DNA from: Paludisphaera mucosa
Lineage (GTDB): Bacteria; Planctomycetota; Planctomycetia; Isosphaerales; Isosphaeraceae
Length of the DNA stretch: 64,000 nucleotides
Assembly (NCBI RefSeq): GCF_029589435.1
Contig: NZ_JARRAG010000001.1
Span: 1,292,808 to 1,356,807 of the forward strand
Direction of reading: 5' to 3'
A program made the translations under genes and the position numbers. Below, one piece after another: positions 44,043 through 52,755 of the stretch (positions within the stretch are counted from its first letter, which is position 1; the number at the start of each line of letters is the position of its first letter). The notes under the pieces were generated by a model. It was given only the letters and a program-made list of their open reading frames with translations, had not been told where the DNA came from and made no database searches.

Positions 44043-45557
44043 ATGCCAGCGCCCGATGCTCCCCCAGATCGCTCCGCGATGACGACCGCGGGCGGCAAGG
44101 CGAAGGCTCCGCACGCGGTCCCCTGGGCGTTGACCGCCGTCTGGGTCCGGGCACGGTTCTTCGTCGCTCTCGCGGTGGCCTTCGTGGTCGTGGGCCGGTG
44201 GGACCACATCCGCACCTACTGGGATCACTGGACCGCGCCGGCGGCCCGGGACTCGGCGATGGGGGCGATCTCCACGGACACCGAGTATTTCTGCCCCATG
44301 GAGCCGGGCGTGGTCTCGGATTGGCCGGCCAAATGCCCCATCTGCCACATGGCGCTGGTGCGACGCAAGAAGGGGGACATGGGGCCCCTGCCCAACGGCG
44401 TGGTCGCCCGCGTCCAGCTCTCTCCCGAACGCATCATGCTCGCCGGGGTCCGGGCGGCGACCGTGCAATACAGGCCGCTCGCGAGGGAGATCCGGCTGGG
44501 CGGCTCGGTTTCGGTCCAGGACGGGCGGATCACGCTCGCGGCCGAGACGAGTCCGGAAGAGGCCTCGTGGCTCGAGCCGGGACAGGCGGCGAAGGTCACG
44601 CTCGACCCGTCCGATGGTTCAGATCCGAAGTCCGGCCGGGTGATCTCGGTCGACTCGCAGACGCGGGTGACGATCGAAATCTCCGGGGGGGTCGCCGATC
44701 GCGGCGGGTTCGCCGTCGCGGTCGTCAGCGTGCCGATGGCCGGCCGCGAGCCCTTTCGCTCGATGCCGCGCGGCGAGCCGTCGATTCGCCCCGGCGATCC
44801 GAGGTCGGTCTTCGTGTGCCCCGATCATCCCGGCGAGATTCACCTCCAGGCCGGACGCTGCCCCCGGGACGAGAAGCCGCTGGAGCGGACGCGGCTTGCG
44901 GCGAATCAGGTGCTGGGCTGGTGGTGCCCTATGCATCCGAAGGTCACGGCCGACGTCGCCGGTCGCGAATGCGCGGAATGCGGCGGGATGAAGCTCGTCG
45001 CGCGAATCGTCTCATACGGTCCCGTCGGACAGGTGCTCGCCGTGCCGGAGTCGGCCGTGATCGACACCGGCGCCCGGCGACTCGTCTACGTCGAAAGCAT
45101 GCCGGGCACGTTCGACGGGGTGGAAGTCCGTCTCGGCCCTCGCTGCGGCAACGATTACCCGGTCGTCGAGGGCCTGGAAGCCGGCTGGCGCGTCGCCGAG
45201 GCCGGGGCCTTCCTGGTCGACGCCGAGACGCGTCTCAATCCGAGCCTCGCCGCCGCCTACTTCGGGGCCAAGCGCGGTGAGCCGGCCGCCGCGGCGCCCG
45301 CGACGGCGAACCCTGCCAGCCGAGAATCCCGGGCGATCGACGGATTGGAGCCGGCGGATCGGGCGCTCGCGCTGGGCCAGAAGGTGTGTCCGGTGACCGG
45401 CAAGCCGCTCGGCTCGATGGGGACTCCCGTGCGGGCGGTCGTCAAAGGACGGCCGCTCTTGCTCTGCTGCGACGGCTGCGTCGACGCCCTGAACGCCCAG
45501 CCTGAAAAATACCTCGCCAAGCTCAAACCGGCCCCTTCCCCCGCTCATCACCCATGA
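44043..45557 (+). CDS. CusB-like periplasmic adaptor with three heavy-metal-binding domains and a YHS-like C-terminus
   Basis: 504 residues from the ATG at 44043 (GAGGAGG upstream). Membrane anchor about 37-51. Heavy-metal-binding modules: YFCPMEPGV..CPICHM (82-103), FVCPDHPGE..CPRDEKPL (257-280) and WWCPMHPKV..CAECGGMKL (294-318). A beta-barrel-like part lies at about 145-235, the membrane-proximal part at about 322-410 (VLAVPESAVIDTGARRLVYVE), and a YHS-like domain with KVCPVTGKP and LLCCDGCVDAL at 447-493. The lipoyl/alpha-hairpin portion that normally meets a TolC-type channel is not recognisable. Classical CusB has one N-terminal metal domain at most. Overlaps the pump gene by 4 bp. Confidence 0.88.
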   Translation: MPAPDAPPDRSAMTTAGGKAKAPHAVPWALTAVWVRARFFVALAVAFVVVGRWDHIRTYWDHWTAPAARDSAMGAISTDTEYFCPMEPGVVSDWPAKCPICHMALVRRKKGDMGPLPNGVVARVQLSPERIMLAGVRAATVQYRPLAREIRLGGSVSVQDGRITLAAETSPEEASWLEPGQAAKVTLDPSDGSDPKSGRVISVDSQTRVTIEISGGVADRGGFAVAVVSVPMAGREPFRSMPRGEPSIRPGDPRSVFVCPDHPGEIHLQAGRCPRDEKPLERTRLAANQVLGWWCPMHPKVTADVAGRECAECGGMKLVARIVSYGPVGQVLAVPESAVIDTGARRLVYVESMPGTFDGVEVRLGPRCGNDYPVVEGLEAGWRVAEAGAFLVDAETRLNPSLAAAYFGAKRGEPAAAAPATANPASRESRAIDGLEPADRALALGQKVCPVTGKPLGSMGTPVRAVVKGRPLLLCCDGCVDALNAQPEKYLAKLKPAPSPAHHP

Positions 45558-48500
45558 TCGATCGAATCATCGCGTCTTCGATCCGCCGGCGGGGGGCGGT
45601 CGTCCTCGTCAGCCTGTTCTTCGCGGCGGCGGGCGTTTACGCGATGCGGATCACGCCCATCGACGCGATCCCGGACCTGTCCGAGGACGCCGTGATCGTC
45701 TACGCCGAGTGGGCGGGGCACGCTCCGCGCGAGGTCGAAGATCAGGTGACGTATCCGCTCTCCCTGGAACTCCAGGGCCTGAGGGGTGTGCGCTCGGTGC
45801 GGACGTCGAGCGACTTCGGCATGACCACGATCCAGGTCATCCTCGACGGCTCGACGAAGGTCGCCGAGGGCCGCCGCCTCGTCGGCGAGCGTCTGGCCAG
45901 GGCCGGCGCATCTCTCCCCCCGGGGATCGCGCCCAAGCTGGGGCCGGACTCCCCGGCGACGGGCCAGATCTACTGGTACAGCGTGGAGGCGCAAGGGATC
46001 GACCTCGGCCGCCTCCGCGCCGTCCAGGACTGGTACGTGAAGCCCCAACTCGCCTCGGTCCCGGGCGTGGCCGAGGTCGCCAGCGTCGGGGGATACCCCA
46101 TCGAGTATTCGGTGGCCGTCGACCCCCTCCGCCTGCGCGCCCGCGGCGTGACGCTGCACGAGATCGAGTCGGCCGTGGCCCGCTCGAACTCCTCGGTGGG
46201 CGGCCACGCCGTGCAGAAGGGAAACGCCGAATACTTCGTCAGCGGGATGGGCTGGCTCGGGGCCGGTTCGCCCGACGGCGGCGCGGCCGTCGTGCGGGAC
46301 CTGGAATCGGTCGTCCTGGCGGCACCGGGCGGGCGTACGGTCCTCCTGAAGGACGTCGCCGACGTCTCCATCAGCCCCGGCCCGCGACGCGGGGTGCTGG
46401 AGAAGGACGGCGGCGAGATCGTCGGCGGCGTCGTCCTCATGGCCTCGGGCGAGAACCCTTTGGAGGTCACACGCCGGATCAAGGCCCGGATCCACGAACT
46501 GGAGGCGGGCTTGCCGCGGGGCGTGTCGATCCGGCCTTTCTACGATCGCACGCCGCTGATCGAAGGGGCGATCGACTCGGTCCGGAGGACGATCATCGAG
46601 GCGATGATCACTGCGACGATCTGCGTCCTGGTCGTCCTGCTCCACGTGCGGACCTCCTTCGTCGTCGCGGTTACGTTGCCGCTCACGGTCCTCGGATCGT
46701 TCCTGATCATGGAGGCGCTGCGGCGCGTGGGACTGGTCGACGTCCCGCTCAATATCATGAGCCTGGCGGGGATCGCCATCTCGATCGGCGTGCTCGTCGA
46801 CTCGTCGGTCGTGATGGCCGAGAACGTCATGCACCGGCTTCGCGAGCATTTCGGCGACCGTCCCGCCCGGGGCGACCTGCGCGCGATCGTCCTGCCGGCG
46901 TGCCTCGAGGTGGGTCGGCCGATCTTCTTCTCGATCCTGATCATGCTCCTCTCGTTCCTGCCCGTGTTCGCCCTGGGGGGGATCGAGGGCAAGATGTTCC
47001 GGCCCCTCGCCCTGAGTAAGACGCTCGCGCTGGCGACCGTCGCGGTGCTCGCCGTGACGCTCGTGCCGGCGCTTTGCTCGATTCTCATACGGGGGCGGAT
47101 CCGCAGCGAACAGTCCAGCCCTCTGGTCCGCGGGGTGATCGACGTCTATCGGCCTGTGCTCTCGTATCTGCTCGAAGCTCCCGGAGCCCTCGCATGGGTT
47201 ATCGGCATGACCTTCGTGGTGGGTTTGGCGCCCGTGGGCAATCGCCCCCTGTTGCTGGCCTGCCTGGGAGCGTCGCTCCTGGCCGTGGGGCTGGTCGTCG
47301 TCGGACGTCTAGGACGGGTCGCGGCGATGGGCTCGCTCGTGCTCGTCGCCCTCGCGGCCGAGTCGAGCATGACGCCGATCGCCCGCGAGTTCCTCGTGCC
47401 CATGGACGAGGGGATGATCATGGACATGCCGATCACCGTGCCGAGGGCCTCCGTCGCGCAGTCGGCCGACGACCTGAAGGCTCGCGACATGATCCTCTGC
47501 CGGTTCCCCGAGGTCGACATGGTCGTCGGCAAGGCCGGCCGGGCCGAGACGCCCACCGACCCCGCCCCCATGGACATGATCGAGACCATGGTCAACTTCC
47601 GCCCCCGCGACCTCTGGCCGCGGAGGTCGATCGACCTCGGCGACGCGACGCGGCAGGTGGCGCGAATCCTCGACGATCTCGTCGCCAGGAAGCTCATCAC
47701 ACAGTCGACGGGGAGCGAGTCGGCCATCGAGCCTTGCCTCGCCGCCGTGATGCCCCGTTTCGACGTGCAGATGCGTGAGTACGCCTACCTGCGGAACGCC
47801 GAGTTCCTGCGTGGGGAGGCCGCGGCGCTCGGTCCCCCTTCCCACGACGGCCTCACGGCGGGCCAGCTCGCTCTCTGGCGCGACCACGTGAAGGACCTCG
47901 ACGCCGACCTCGTCGAGCGCGGTGCGGAAGTCTTCACCAGGCTGGCCATCGAGGACCTGCTGGAGCGCACGGGTTCCACGGACCCCGAGATCGACGCGGG
48001 CCTCGCCCAGCTTCGCTCTCATCGCGAGAAGCCGGCCGTCGTCCCGCCGCATCACGGTCCAAGCAACGATCGTCACTCCATGAGCCGCACGCCCCAGGCC
48101 CCCGCGCTGCCGGGACTTCCCCAATTGGAGGCGATCCAGGAGACGCTGAGTTCCGAGTTCCGCCGTCGCCTGATCCTCTGGCGGAAGGAGCGGGCCGACC
48201 TGGTCGGCTTCGGCTCCGAGCTGGACCGTGCGGTGCAGGTGCCCGGCTGGTCGAACATCTGGACGATGCCGATCCAGAACCGGGTGGACATGCTGGCGAC
48301 AGGCGTAAACACCACCGTCGGCGTCCGGGTGCTGGGCCGCAGCGTCGAGGACGTCGTCGCCGTCTCCGAGGCGATCGCGAGGGAGTTGAAGACGCTGCCG
48401 GGGGCCGCGGACGTGGTCGCCGACCCGATCCGCGGCAAGGGCTATTTGGCAATCCGGCCCGATCGCCCCAAGGCGGCCCGACTGGGTGTGAGCGTCGGCG

Positions 48501-49540
48501 ACCTGAACGACGCGGTCGAGATCGCGCTGGGCGGTCGGATCGCAACCTCGACGGTCGAGGGTCGCGAGCGACGACCGGTCCGCATCCGCTACGCCCGAGA
48601 CTTCCGCGCGGACGAGGATTCCGCCGCCAAGATCCTCGTGCCGACGGCCGCCCGCGGCCCCGACGGTCGGCCCCGGTTCGTCGCGTTGGAGCAGGTGGCG
48701 GACGTCCGAATCGGCGAAGGGCCGGCCACCATCAAGGGCGAGGACGGACTCCTGCGCAATTACGTCCGACTCAACGTGAAGGGCCGCGGGGTCGTCGACT
48801 TCGTCGAGGAGGCCCGCCGCGTCGTGTCGACCAAGGTGGCCCTGCCCATCGGGGTCGCCGTGGACTGGACGGGTCAGTTCGAGCACGAGGTCCGCGCCCG
48901 CAGGACCCTCCTCATCGTGCTGCCCGTGATCTTGCTGCTCATCCTGGGGATCCTGTACTGGACGTACCACGACCTGGTCGACGCCGCGCTCATGCTCCTG
49001 GCGGTGCCGGGCGCGATCGCGGGCGGCGTGTTCTTCCAGTGGCTGATGGGCTTCCCGTTCTCGGTGACCGTCTGGATCGGCTATCTCGCCTGCTTCGGGA
49101 TGGCGACCTCGACGGGGATCATCATGCTCGTCTACCTCCGAGACGCCGTCGCGCGGCACGGCGGATTGGAGGGGATGACCCCGGGAAGCCTGCGGCTCGC
49201 GACGCTGGAAGGGGCCGTCCACCGGTTGCGGCCCAAGCTCCTGACCGAGGGCACGACCATCCTCGGCCTGGCGCCCGTCCTCTGGGCCGACGGTCCCGGC
49301 GCCGACGTGATCCGCCCCATGGCGGCGCCGGTCCTCGGCGGCCTCCTCATCGCCGACGAGGTCATCGACCTGCTCCTCCCGGTGCTGTTCTACCACGTCC
49401 GGAAACGGCGATTGGGCCGTTTGGACGCTCGTCCCGAACCACCGGCCGACGCGGGGGTGGTCGCCGTCGCTCGCGCCGAGGGGCGGCTCGCCGACGGCCG
49501 CGTTTCAGAATCGGCTTTCCAAGCCCGGGAAAAGGGTTAG
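45554..49540 (+). CDS. CusA/CzcA-type heavy-metal RND efflux pump with a large insertion
   Basis: 1328 residues, versus about 1050 for CusA. N-terminal TM and porter segments are typical (MIDRIIASSIRRRGAVVLVS, PDLSEDAVIVYAEWAG). Proton-relay Asp/Glu lie in LVDSSVVMAENV (D416, E423). The three methionines that line the CusA metal path are conserved at M625 (DMPI), M675 (MDMIETM) and M913 (RVDMLATG), predicting Cu(I)/Ag(I). Between about 690 and 885 an extra helical, charged insertion replaces a short loop. The pump exports metal from periplasm or cytoplasm with proton antiport. No outer-membrane channel gene follows within the window; a tRNA gene does. Insertion function unknown. Confidence 0.93.
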   Translation: MIDRIIASSIRRRGAVVLVSLFFAAAGVYAMRITPIDAIPDLSEDAVIVYAEWAGHAPREVEDQVTYPLSLELQGLRGVRSVRTSSDFGMTTIQVILDGSTKVAEGRRLVGERLARAGASLPPGIAPKLGPDSPATGQIYWYSVEAQGIDLGRLRAVQDWYVKPQLASVPGVAEVASVGGYPIEYSVAVDPLRLRARGVTLHEIESAVARSNSSVGGHAVQKGNAEYFVSGMGWLGAGSPDGGAAVVRDLESVVLAAPGGRTVLLKDVADVSISPGPRRGVLEKDGGEIVGGVVLMASGENPLEVTRRIKARIHELEAGLPRGVSIRPFYDRTPLIEGAIDSVRRTIIEAMITATICVLVVLLHVRTSFVVAVTLPLTVLGSFLIMEALRRVGLVDVPLNIMSLAGIAISIGVLVDSSVVMAENVMHRLREHFGDRPARGDLRAIVLPACLEVGRPIFFSILIMLLSFLPVFALGGIEGKMFRPLALSKTLALATVAVLAVTLVPALCSILIRGRIRSEQSSPLVRGVIDVYRPVLSYLLEAPGALAWVIGMTFVVGLAPVGNRPLLLACLGASLLAVGLVVVGRLGRVAAMGSLVLVALAAESSMTPIAREFLVPMDEGMIMDMPITVPRASVAQSADDLKARDMILCRFPEVDMVVGKAGRAETPTDPAPMDMIETMVNFRPRDLWPRRSIDLGDATRQVARILDDLVARKLITQSTGSESAIEPCLAAVMPRFDVQMREYAYLRNAEFLRGEAAALGPPSHDGLTAGQLALWRDHVKDLDADLVERGAEVFTRLAIEDLLERTGSTDPEIDAGLAQLRSHREKPAVVPPHHGPSNDRHSMSRTPQAPALPGLPQLEAIQETLSSEFRRRLILWRKERADLVGFGSELDRAVQVPGWSNIWTMPIQNRVDMLATGVNTTVGVRVLGRSVEDVVAVSEAIARELKTLPGAADVVADPIRGKGYLAIRPDRPKAARLGVSVGDLNDAVEIALGGRIATSTVEGRERRPVRIRYARDFRADEDSAAKILVPTAARGPDGRPRFVALEQVADVRIGEGPATIKGEDGLLRNYVRLNVKGRGVVDFVEEARRVVSTKVALPIGVAVDWTGQFEHEVRARRTLLIVLPVILLLILGILYWTYHDLVDAALMLLAVPGAIAGGVFFQWLMGFPFSVTVWIGYLACFGMATSTGIIMLVYLRDAVARHGGLEGMTPGSLRLATLEGAVHRLRPKLLTEGTTILGLAPVLWADGPGADVIRPMAAPVLGGLLIADEVIDLLLPVLFYHVRKRRLGRLDARPEPPADAGVVAVARAEGRLADGRVSESAFQAREKG

Positions 49541-49606
49541 AATTTCAGAGGTCGGCGGGATGGCATCGAGGCCGAATGGGCTGCCATCGATCTTGCCGAG
49601 CCTTTC

Positions 49607-49679
49607 GGGGACGTAGCTCAATTGGGAGAGCGCCTGGTTTGCAACCAGGAGGTTGAGGGTTCGATCCCCTTCGTCTCCA
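49607..49679 (+). tRNA. tRNA-Ala(UGC)
   Basis: 73 nt cloverleaf. Acceptor arms GGGGACG and CGTCTCC pair with the G3-U70 wobble that is the alanine identity element. D arm GCTC/GAGC, anticodon stem CCTGG/CCAGG with loop TTTGCAA (anticodon TGC), and T arm GAGGG-TTCGATC-CCCTT. Discriminator A; CCA is not encoded. It lies 66 bp after the pump gene; TAGAAT near 49537 might be its -10 box. Confidence 0.97.
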
Positions 49680-49713
49680 CTCCCCCGAGACTTTCCGCAC
49701 ATCCCGGAATCAA

Positions 49714-50970
49714 TCAATTCGTCGTGACTTTTCGGGATTCGCGCACGAAGCTCGGATCGACGAAGATCCCGAAGCCGGGGCCCGACGGCACCCGGATCAT
49801 GCCGGCCTCGACCTTGAGCGAGGACGTCTCGCTGCTGATCGGGACGTCGGCGCTCCCTTTGTATTCGGTGAAGGGGACGGGGTTCGGGATGCAGGAGGCG
49901 AAATGGGCCGCGTCGAGGTAGCCCAGGCCCGAGCCCGACATGTGCGGGGTGCAGAGCATCCCCGCCTCATGGGCCATGCGGGCGACGCGCATCGATCGGA
50001 TGAAGCCGCCGTAGTAGTGCAGGTCGGGCTGGACGACGTCGACTCCGCGATTGGCGATCGTCCATAGGAAGCGGTCCTCGCTGAACTCCTGTTCGCCCGC
50101 GGCGACCGGGATCCGGAGCGCGTCGGCGACGGCCTTGGTCTCTTCCAGGTGGTCGAACTGGCAGGGCTCCTCGTAGAAGGCGTATTCGTGCTCCTCCATC
50201 AGCCGGCCGATCCGGATGGCCTCGGTCGCGTCGTACGAGCTGTTCGAATCGGCGTAAAGAGTCATGCCCGCGCCGAAGGTCTTGCGGACGAGCGGGATCA
50301 GGGCCTCGGTCCGGCCAGGTCGGGAGTCGACGTTCTTATTCATCCGACCGCCGAGGCGGAACTTCAGCGCCTTCGCGCCGCTCTCGGCGACGATCTCCTG
50401 GAGATAGGCGACTTCCTCTTCCGGCGAGTTGCCCCGATTGCCGCTCGCTCGGTAGACCGCGATGTCGCGTCGGAGCGTCCCGCCCAGCAGGTCGCCGAGC
50501 GACTTGCCCGCAACCTTCCCGATCAGGTCCAGGACGGCGAATTCGGCCGCCGCGACGCAGACCCAGAGGGCGAGGCCCTGGTACTTGTAGTTGTCGTCGT
50601 GGCGGTAGAGTTCCCAGAGCAGGCCTTCCAGGTCGCGGGCGTCCTTGCCCACGAAGAACGGGGCGACCCGGTTCAGGAAGATCGGGTACGTGTGAATCAT
50701 GTGCATGGAATTGGGGATCGCGATCCCTTCGGCCCCGTCGCTCGACCTGACGCGGACCAGGAATTCGCGGCGGTTGCGGAGCAAATCCACCGATGTGATC
50801 CGGACCGGATCCTTGAGCCCGTCCGTCCTTAAGACGGGGGCTTCCGCGACCCTGGCGATTCGCTCGGCGGTCGCCCGCTGAGCCTCGTCGGCTCGACTGC
50901 GTCCGACCCCCCAGGGCAGGACGGAGGTCCCGAGCGCGGTTTTCAAGCAGGCACGTCGGCTCTGTCGCAT
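49714..50970 (-). CDS. Enolase-superfamily enzyme (mandelate racemase/muconate lactonizing type), Tat-like leader
   Basis: 418 residues from the ATG at 50970 (AGGAGC about 8 bases upstream). The N-terminus MRQSRRACLKTALGTSVLP resembles a Tat signal with a degenerate twin-Arg (SRRACLK). The barrel domain shows KFRLGG (general base Lys/Arg), LYADSNSSYD (first metal Asp), FYEEPCQFD (Glu), AAGEQEFSE (Glu) and CTPHMSGSG (catalytic His side). This layout predicts abstraction of a proton alpha to a carboxylate, as in sugar-acid dehydratases. The substrate is unknown. It ends 35 bp before the tRNA on the opposite strand. Confidence 0.88.
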   Translation of the reverse strand: MRQSRRACLKTALGTSVLPWGVGRSRADEAQRATAERIARVAEAPVLRTDGLKDPVRITSVDLLRNRREFLVRVRSSDGAEGIAIPNSMHMIHTYPIFLNRVAPFFVGKDARDLEGLLWELYRHDDNYKYQGLALWVCVAAAEFAVLDLIGKVAGKSLGDLLGGTLRRDIAVYRASGNRGNSPEEEVAYLQEIVAESGAKALKFRLGGRMNKNVDSRPGRTEALIPLVRKTFGAGMTLYADSNSSYDATEAIRIGRLMEEHEYAFYEEPCQFDHLEETKAVADALRIPVAAGEQEFSEDRFLWTIANRGVDVVQPDLHYYGGFIRSMRVARMAHEAGMLCTPHMSGSGLGYLDAAHFASCIPNPVPFTEYKGSADVPISSETSSLKVEAGMIRVPSGPGFGIFVDPSFVRESRKVTTN

Positions 50971-51261
50971 ATCCCGGCTCCTGAGACGTGAAAAATCCGC
51001 GTCGAGCAAAGCGGTCGAACGATCCGGATCCGCTGTGAGCGTAATCCTCCCCGAGCCGCCGTGCCAGCCGAGGCCCGGCCGCTCCTGATCGAGGCGAGTC
51101 GATGATCGCGGTGGCGATACGGTGCCGGCGCCTCAATATCTCGGGACCGACGGCGAATAGGAGCGAGGCCGGCCGTCGACGTTTTGTTAGCTGAGTCGGT
51201 CGGCGCGCGGCACTTCGTCATTCGGCCGAAAACAAACCAACCGGATACCTCGGAACTTGCC

Positions 51262-52713
51262 ATGAATTCGACCACGGCCGCGATCCTCCTCAGCCTCGGC
51301 ATCATCCTCGGCGGCTCGGCCGTGCAAGCTCAGCAGACGCCCCGCCCAGCGGAGACTGCAAGCCAAGCGGCCGGGGTCGTGGATCTGGCGGGAGTCGACG
51401 CCTACGTTCACGAACTGATGGCGAAGCGGCACGTCCCGGGCGTCTCGATCGCCGTGGTGCGAGAAGGCCGGGTGGTCCTGTCGAAAGGATACGGCCTGGC
51501 GAACGTCGAGCTGTCTGCGCCGGCCACGGAGCGGACCGTCTACCAGCTCGCTTCGGTGACCAAGATGTTCACGGCGACGGCGATCCTGATGCTGGTCAAG
51601 GACGGCAAACTCGCCCTCGACGACAAGCTCCCGGAACGCCTGGGCGACCTTCCCGCCGCCTGGGATAAGGTGACGATCCGCAACCTGCTGAACCATACTT
51701 CGGGCATCAAGAGTTATACGGCGGTCGCGGATTTTGCGAAGACGATGCGTAAGGATTACACCCGTCGCGAGATCCTCGACCTCGTCGCCAAGGATCCGTT
51801 GCAGTTCCCTTCCGGCGAAAAGTTCGAGTACAGCAACACCGGGTATTTCCTGCTCGGGATGATCATTGAGAAGGTGGCCGGCAAGCCCTATGGCGAGTTC
51901 ATGTCGGAACGCATCTTCCGGCCCTTGGGCATGACGGAGACCCGCGTGAACGACCTGCGGGAGATCGTCCCGAATCGCGCGCAGGGCTACGAGTGGGACG
52001 GCAAGACGCTCAAAAACGGGGAGTACGTCAGCCCGACCCAGCCCTTCGCGGCGGGGATGCTCGTCTCGACGGTGCGCGACCTGGTGAAGTGGGACGCCGC
52101 CCTCGCGTCGCACGCCTTGCTGGACGAGGCGAGCCTGCAGCAGATGTGGACGCCCGCGACGCTCGGCAAGGGGGGCGAGGCGGGCTACGGCTTCGGCTGG
52201 GAGGTCTCGAAGGAAGACGGCCACCGCGTCGTGTTGCACGGAGGCGGCATTCCGGGCTTCTCCACCCAGCTCTCCCGTTATCTCGACGACAAGTTGACGG
52301 TGATCGTGCTGACGAACTCGGAATCCGGCCTGGCGTCCGTTCTGGCGAAGGGGATCGCGGGCCGCTTCGTGCCGGCGCTCGCGGAGAAGCCTGCGGTGAC
52401 GATCGCCGATCCGGACGAGACGACGACGAAACGGCTGCGCGGCGTCATCGAGGCCGCGGTCAAGGGCGAGGTCGACCCGGAACGGTTCACGGACCAGGCC
52501 CGTGAGAAGCTCGTCCCACGCATCAAGGAAGATAAGGAGCGGCTGGCCGGCTTCGGCGCCCTGAAGTCGTTCGTGCTCCGGGAGCGGAAAGAGACTCCCG
52601 AAGGTTTGAGGCTGAGCTATCGGGCGGACTTCGAAAACGAGTCGCTCAAGATCGGCTTCTCGCTCGACAAGGCCGGCAAAATCCAGGGCATCGGGCTTCA
52701 GCCGGCGGACTGA
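51262..52713 (+). CDS. Secreted serine beta-lactamase-fold hydrolase (class C-like)
   Basis: 483 residues with a signal peptide (1-23). Catalytic motifs of the penicillin-binding-protein/class C family: S98-V-T-K101 (LASVTKMF), Y190-S-N192 (EYSNTGY) and HGGGIPGF in place of KTG. A C-terminal about 110-residue extension follows (TTKRLRGVIEAAVKGEVDPERFTDQ), seen in many esterase or D-aminopeptidase-like members. It is probably an esterase or peptidase outside the cytoplasm, not a resistance gene. Divergent from the enolase-superfamily gene, convergent with the DUF1570 gene. Confidence 0.88.
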   Translation: MNSTTAAILLSLGIILGGSAVQAQQTPRPAETASQAAGVVDLAGVDAYVHELMAKRHVPGVSIAVVREGRVVLSKGYGLANVELSAPATERTVYQLASVTKMFTATAILMLVKDGKLALDDKLPERLGDLPAAWDKVTIRNLLNHTSGIKSYTAVADFAKTMRKDYTRREILDLVAKDPLQFPSGEKFEYSNTGYFLLGMIIEKVAGKPYGEFMSERIFRPLGMTETRVNDLREIVPNRAQGYEWDGKTLKNGEYVSPTQPFAAGMLVSTVRDLVKWDAALASHALLDEASLQQMWTPATLGKGGEAGYGFGWEVSKEDGHRVVLHGGGIPGFSTQLSRYLDDKLTVIVLTNSESGLASVLAKGIAGRFVPALAEKPAVTIADPDETTTKRLRGVIEAAVKGEVDPERFTDQAREKLVPRIKEDKERLAGFGALKSFVLRERKETPEGLRLSYRADFENESLKIGFSLDKAGKIQGIGLQPAD

Positions 52714-52755
52714 GTCGGTGTGACGGTTTACCCGGCCCAGACGGGATCGCCGCGG

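Noticed and set aside
47309-49396. A 695-residue minus-strand frame opposite the pump gene
   Set aside because: Antisense shadow of the CusA-like gene; no domain, charged repetitive composition.
51262-52713. Beta-lactam resistance gene
   Set aside because: The serine hydrolase has the SxxK and YxN motifs, but HGG instead of KTG and a long C-terminal extension point to an esterase/peptidase-type member.
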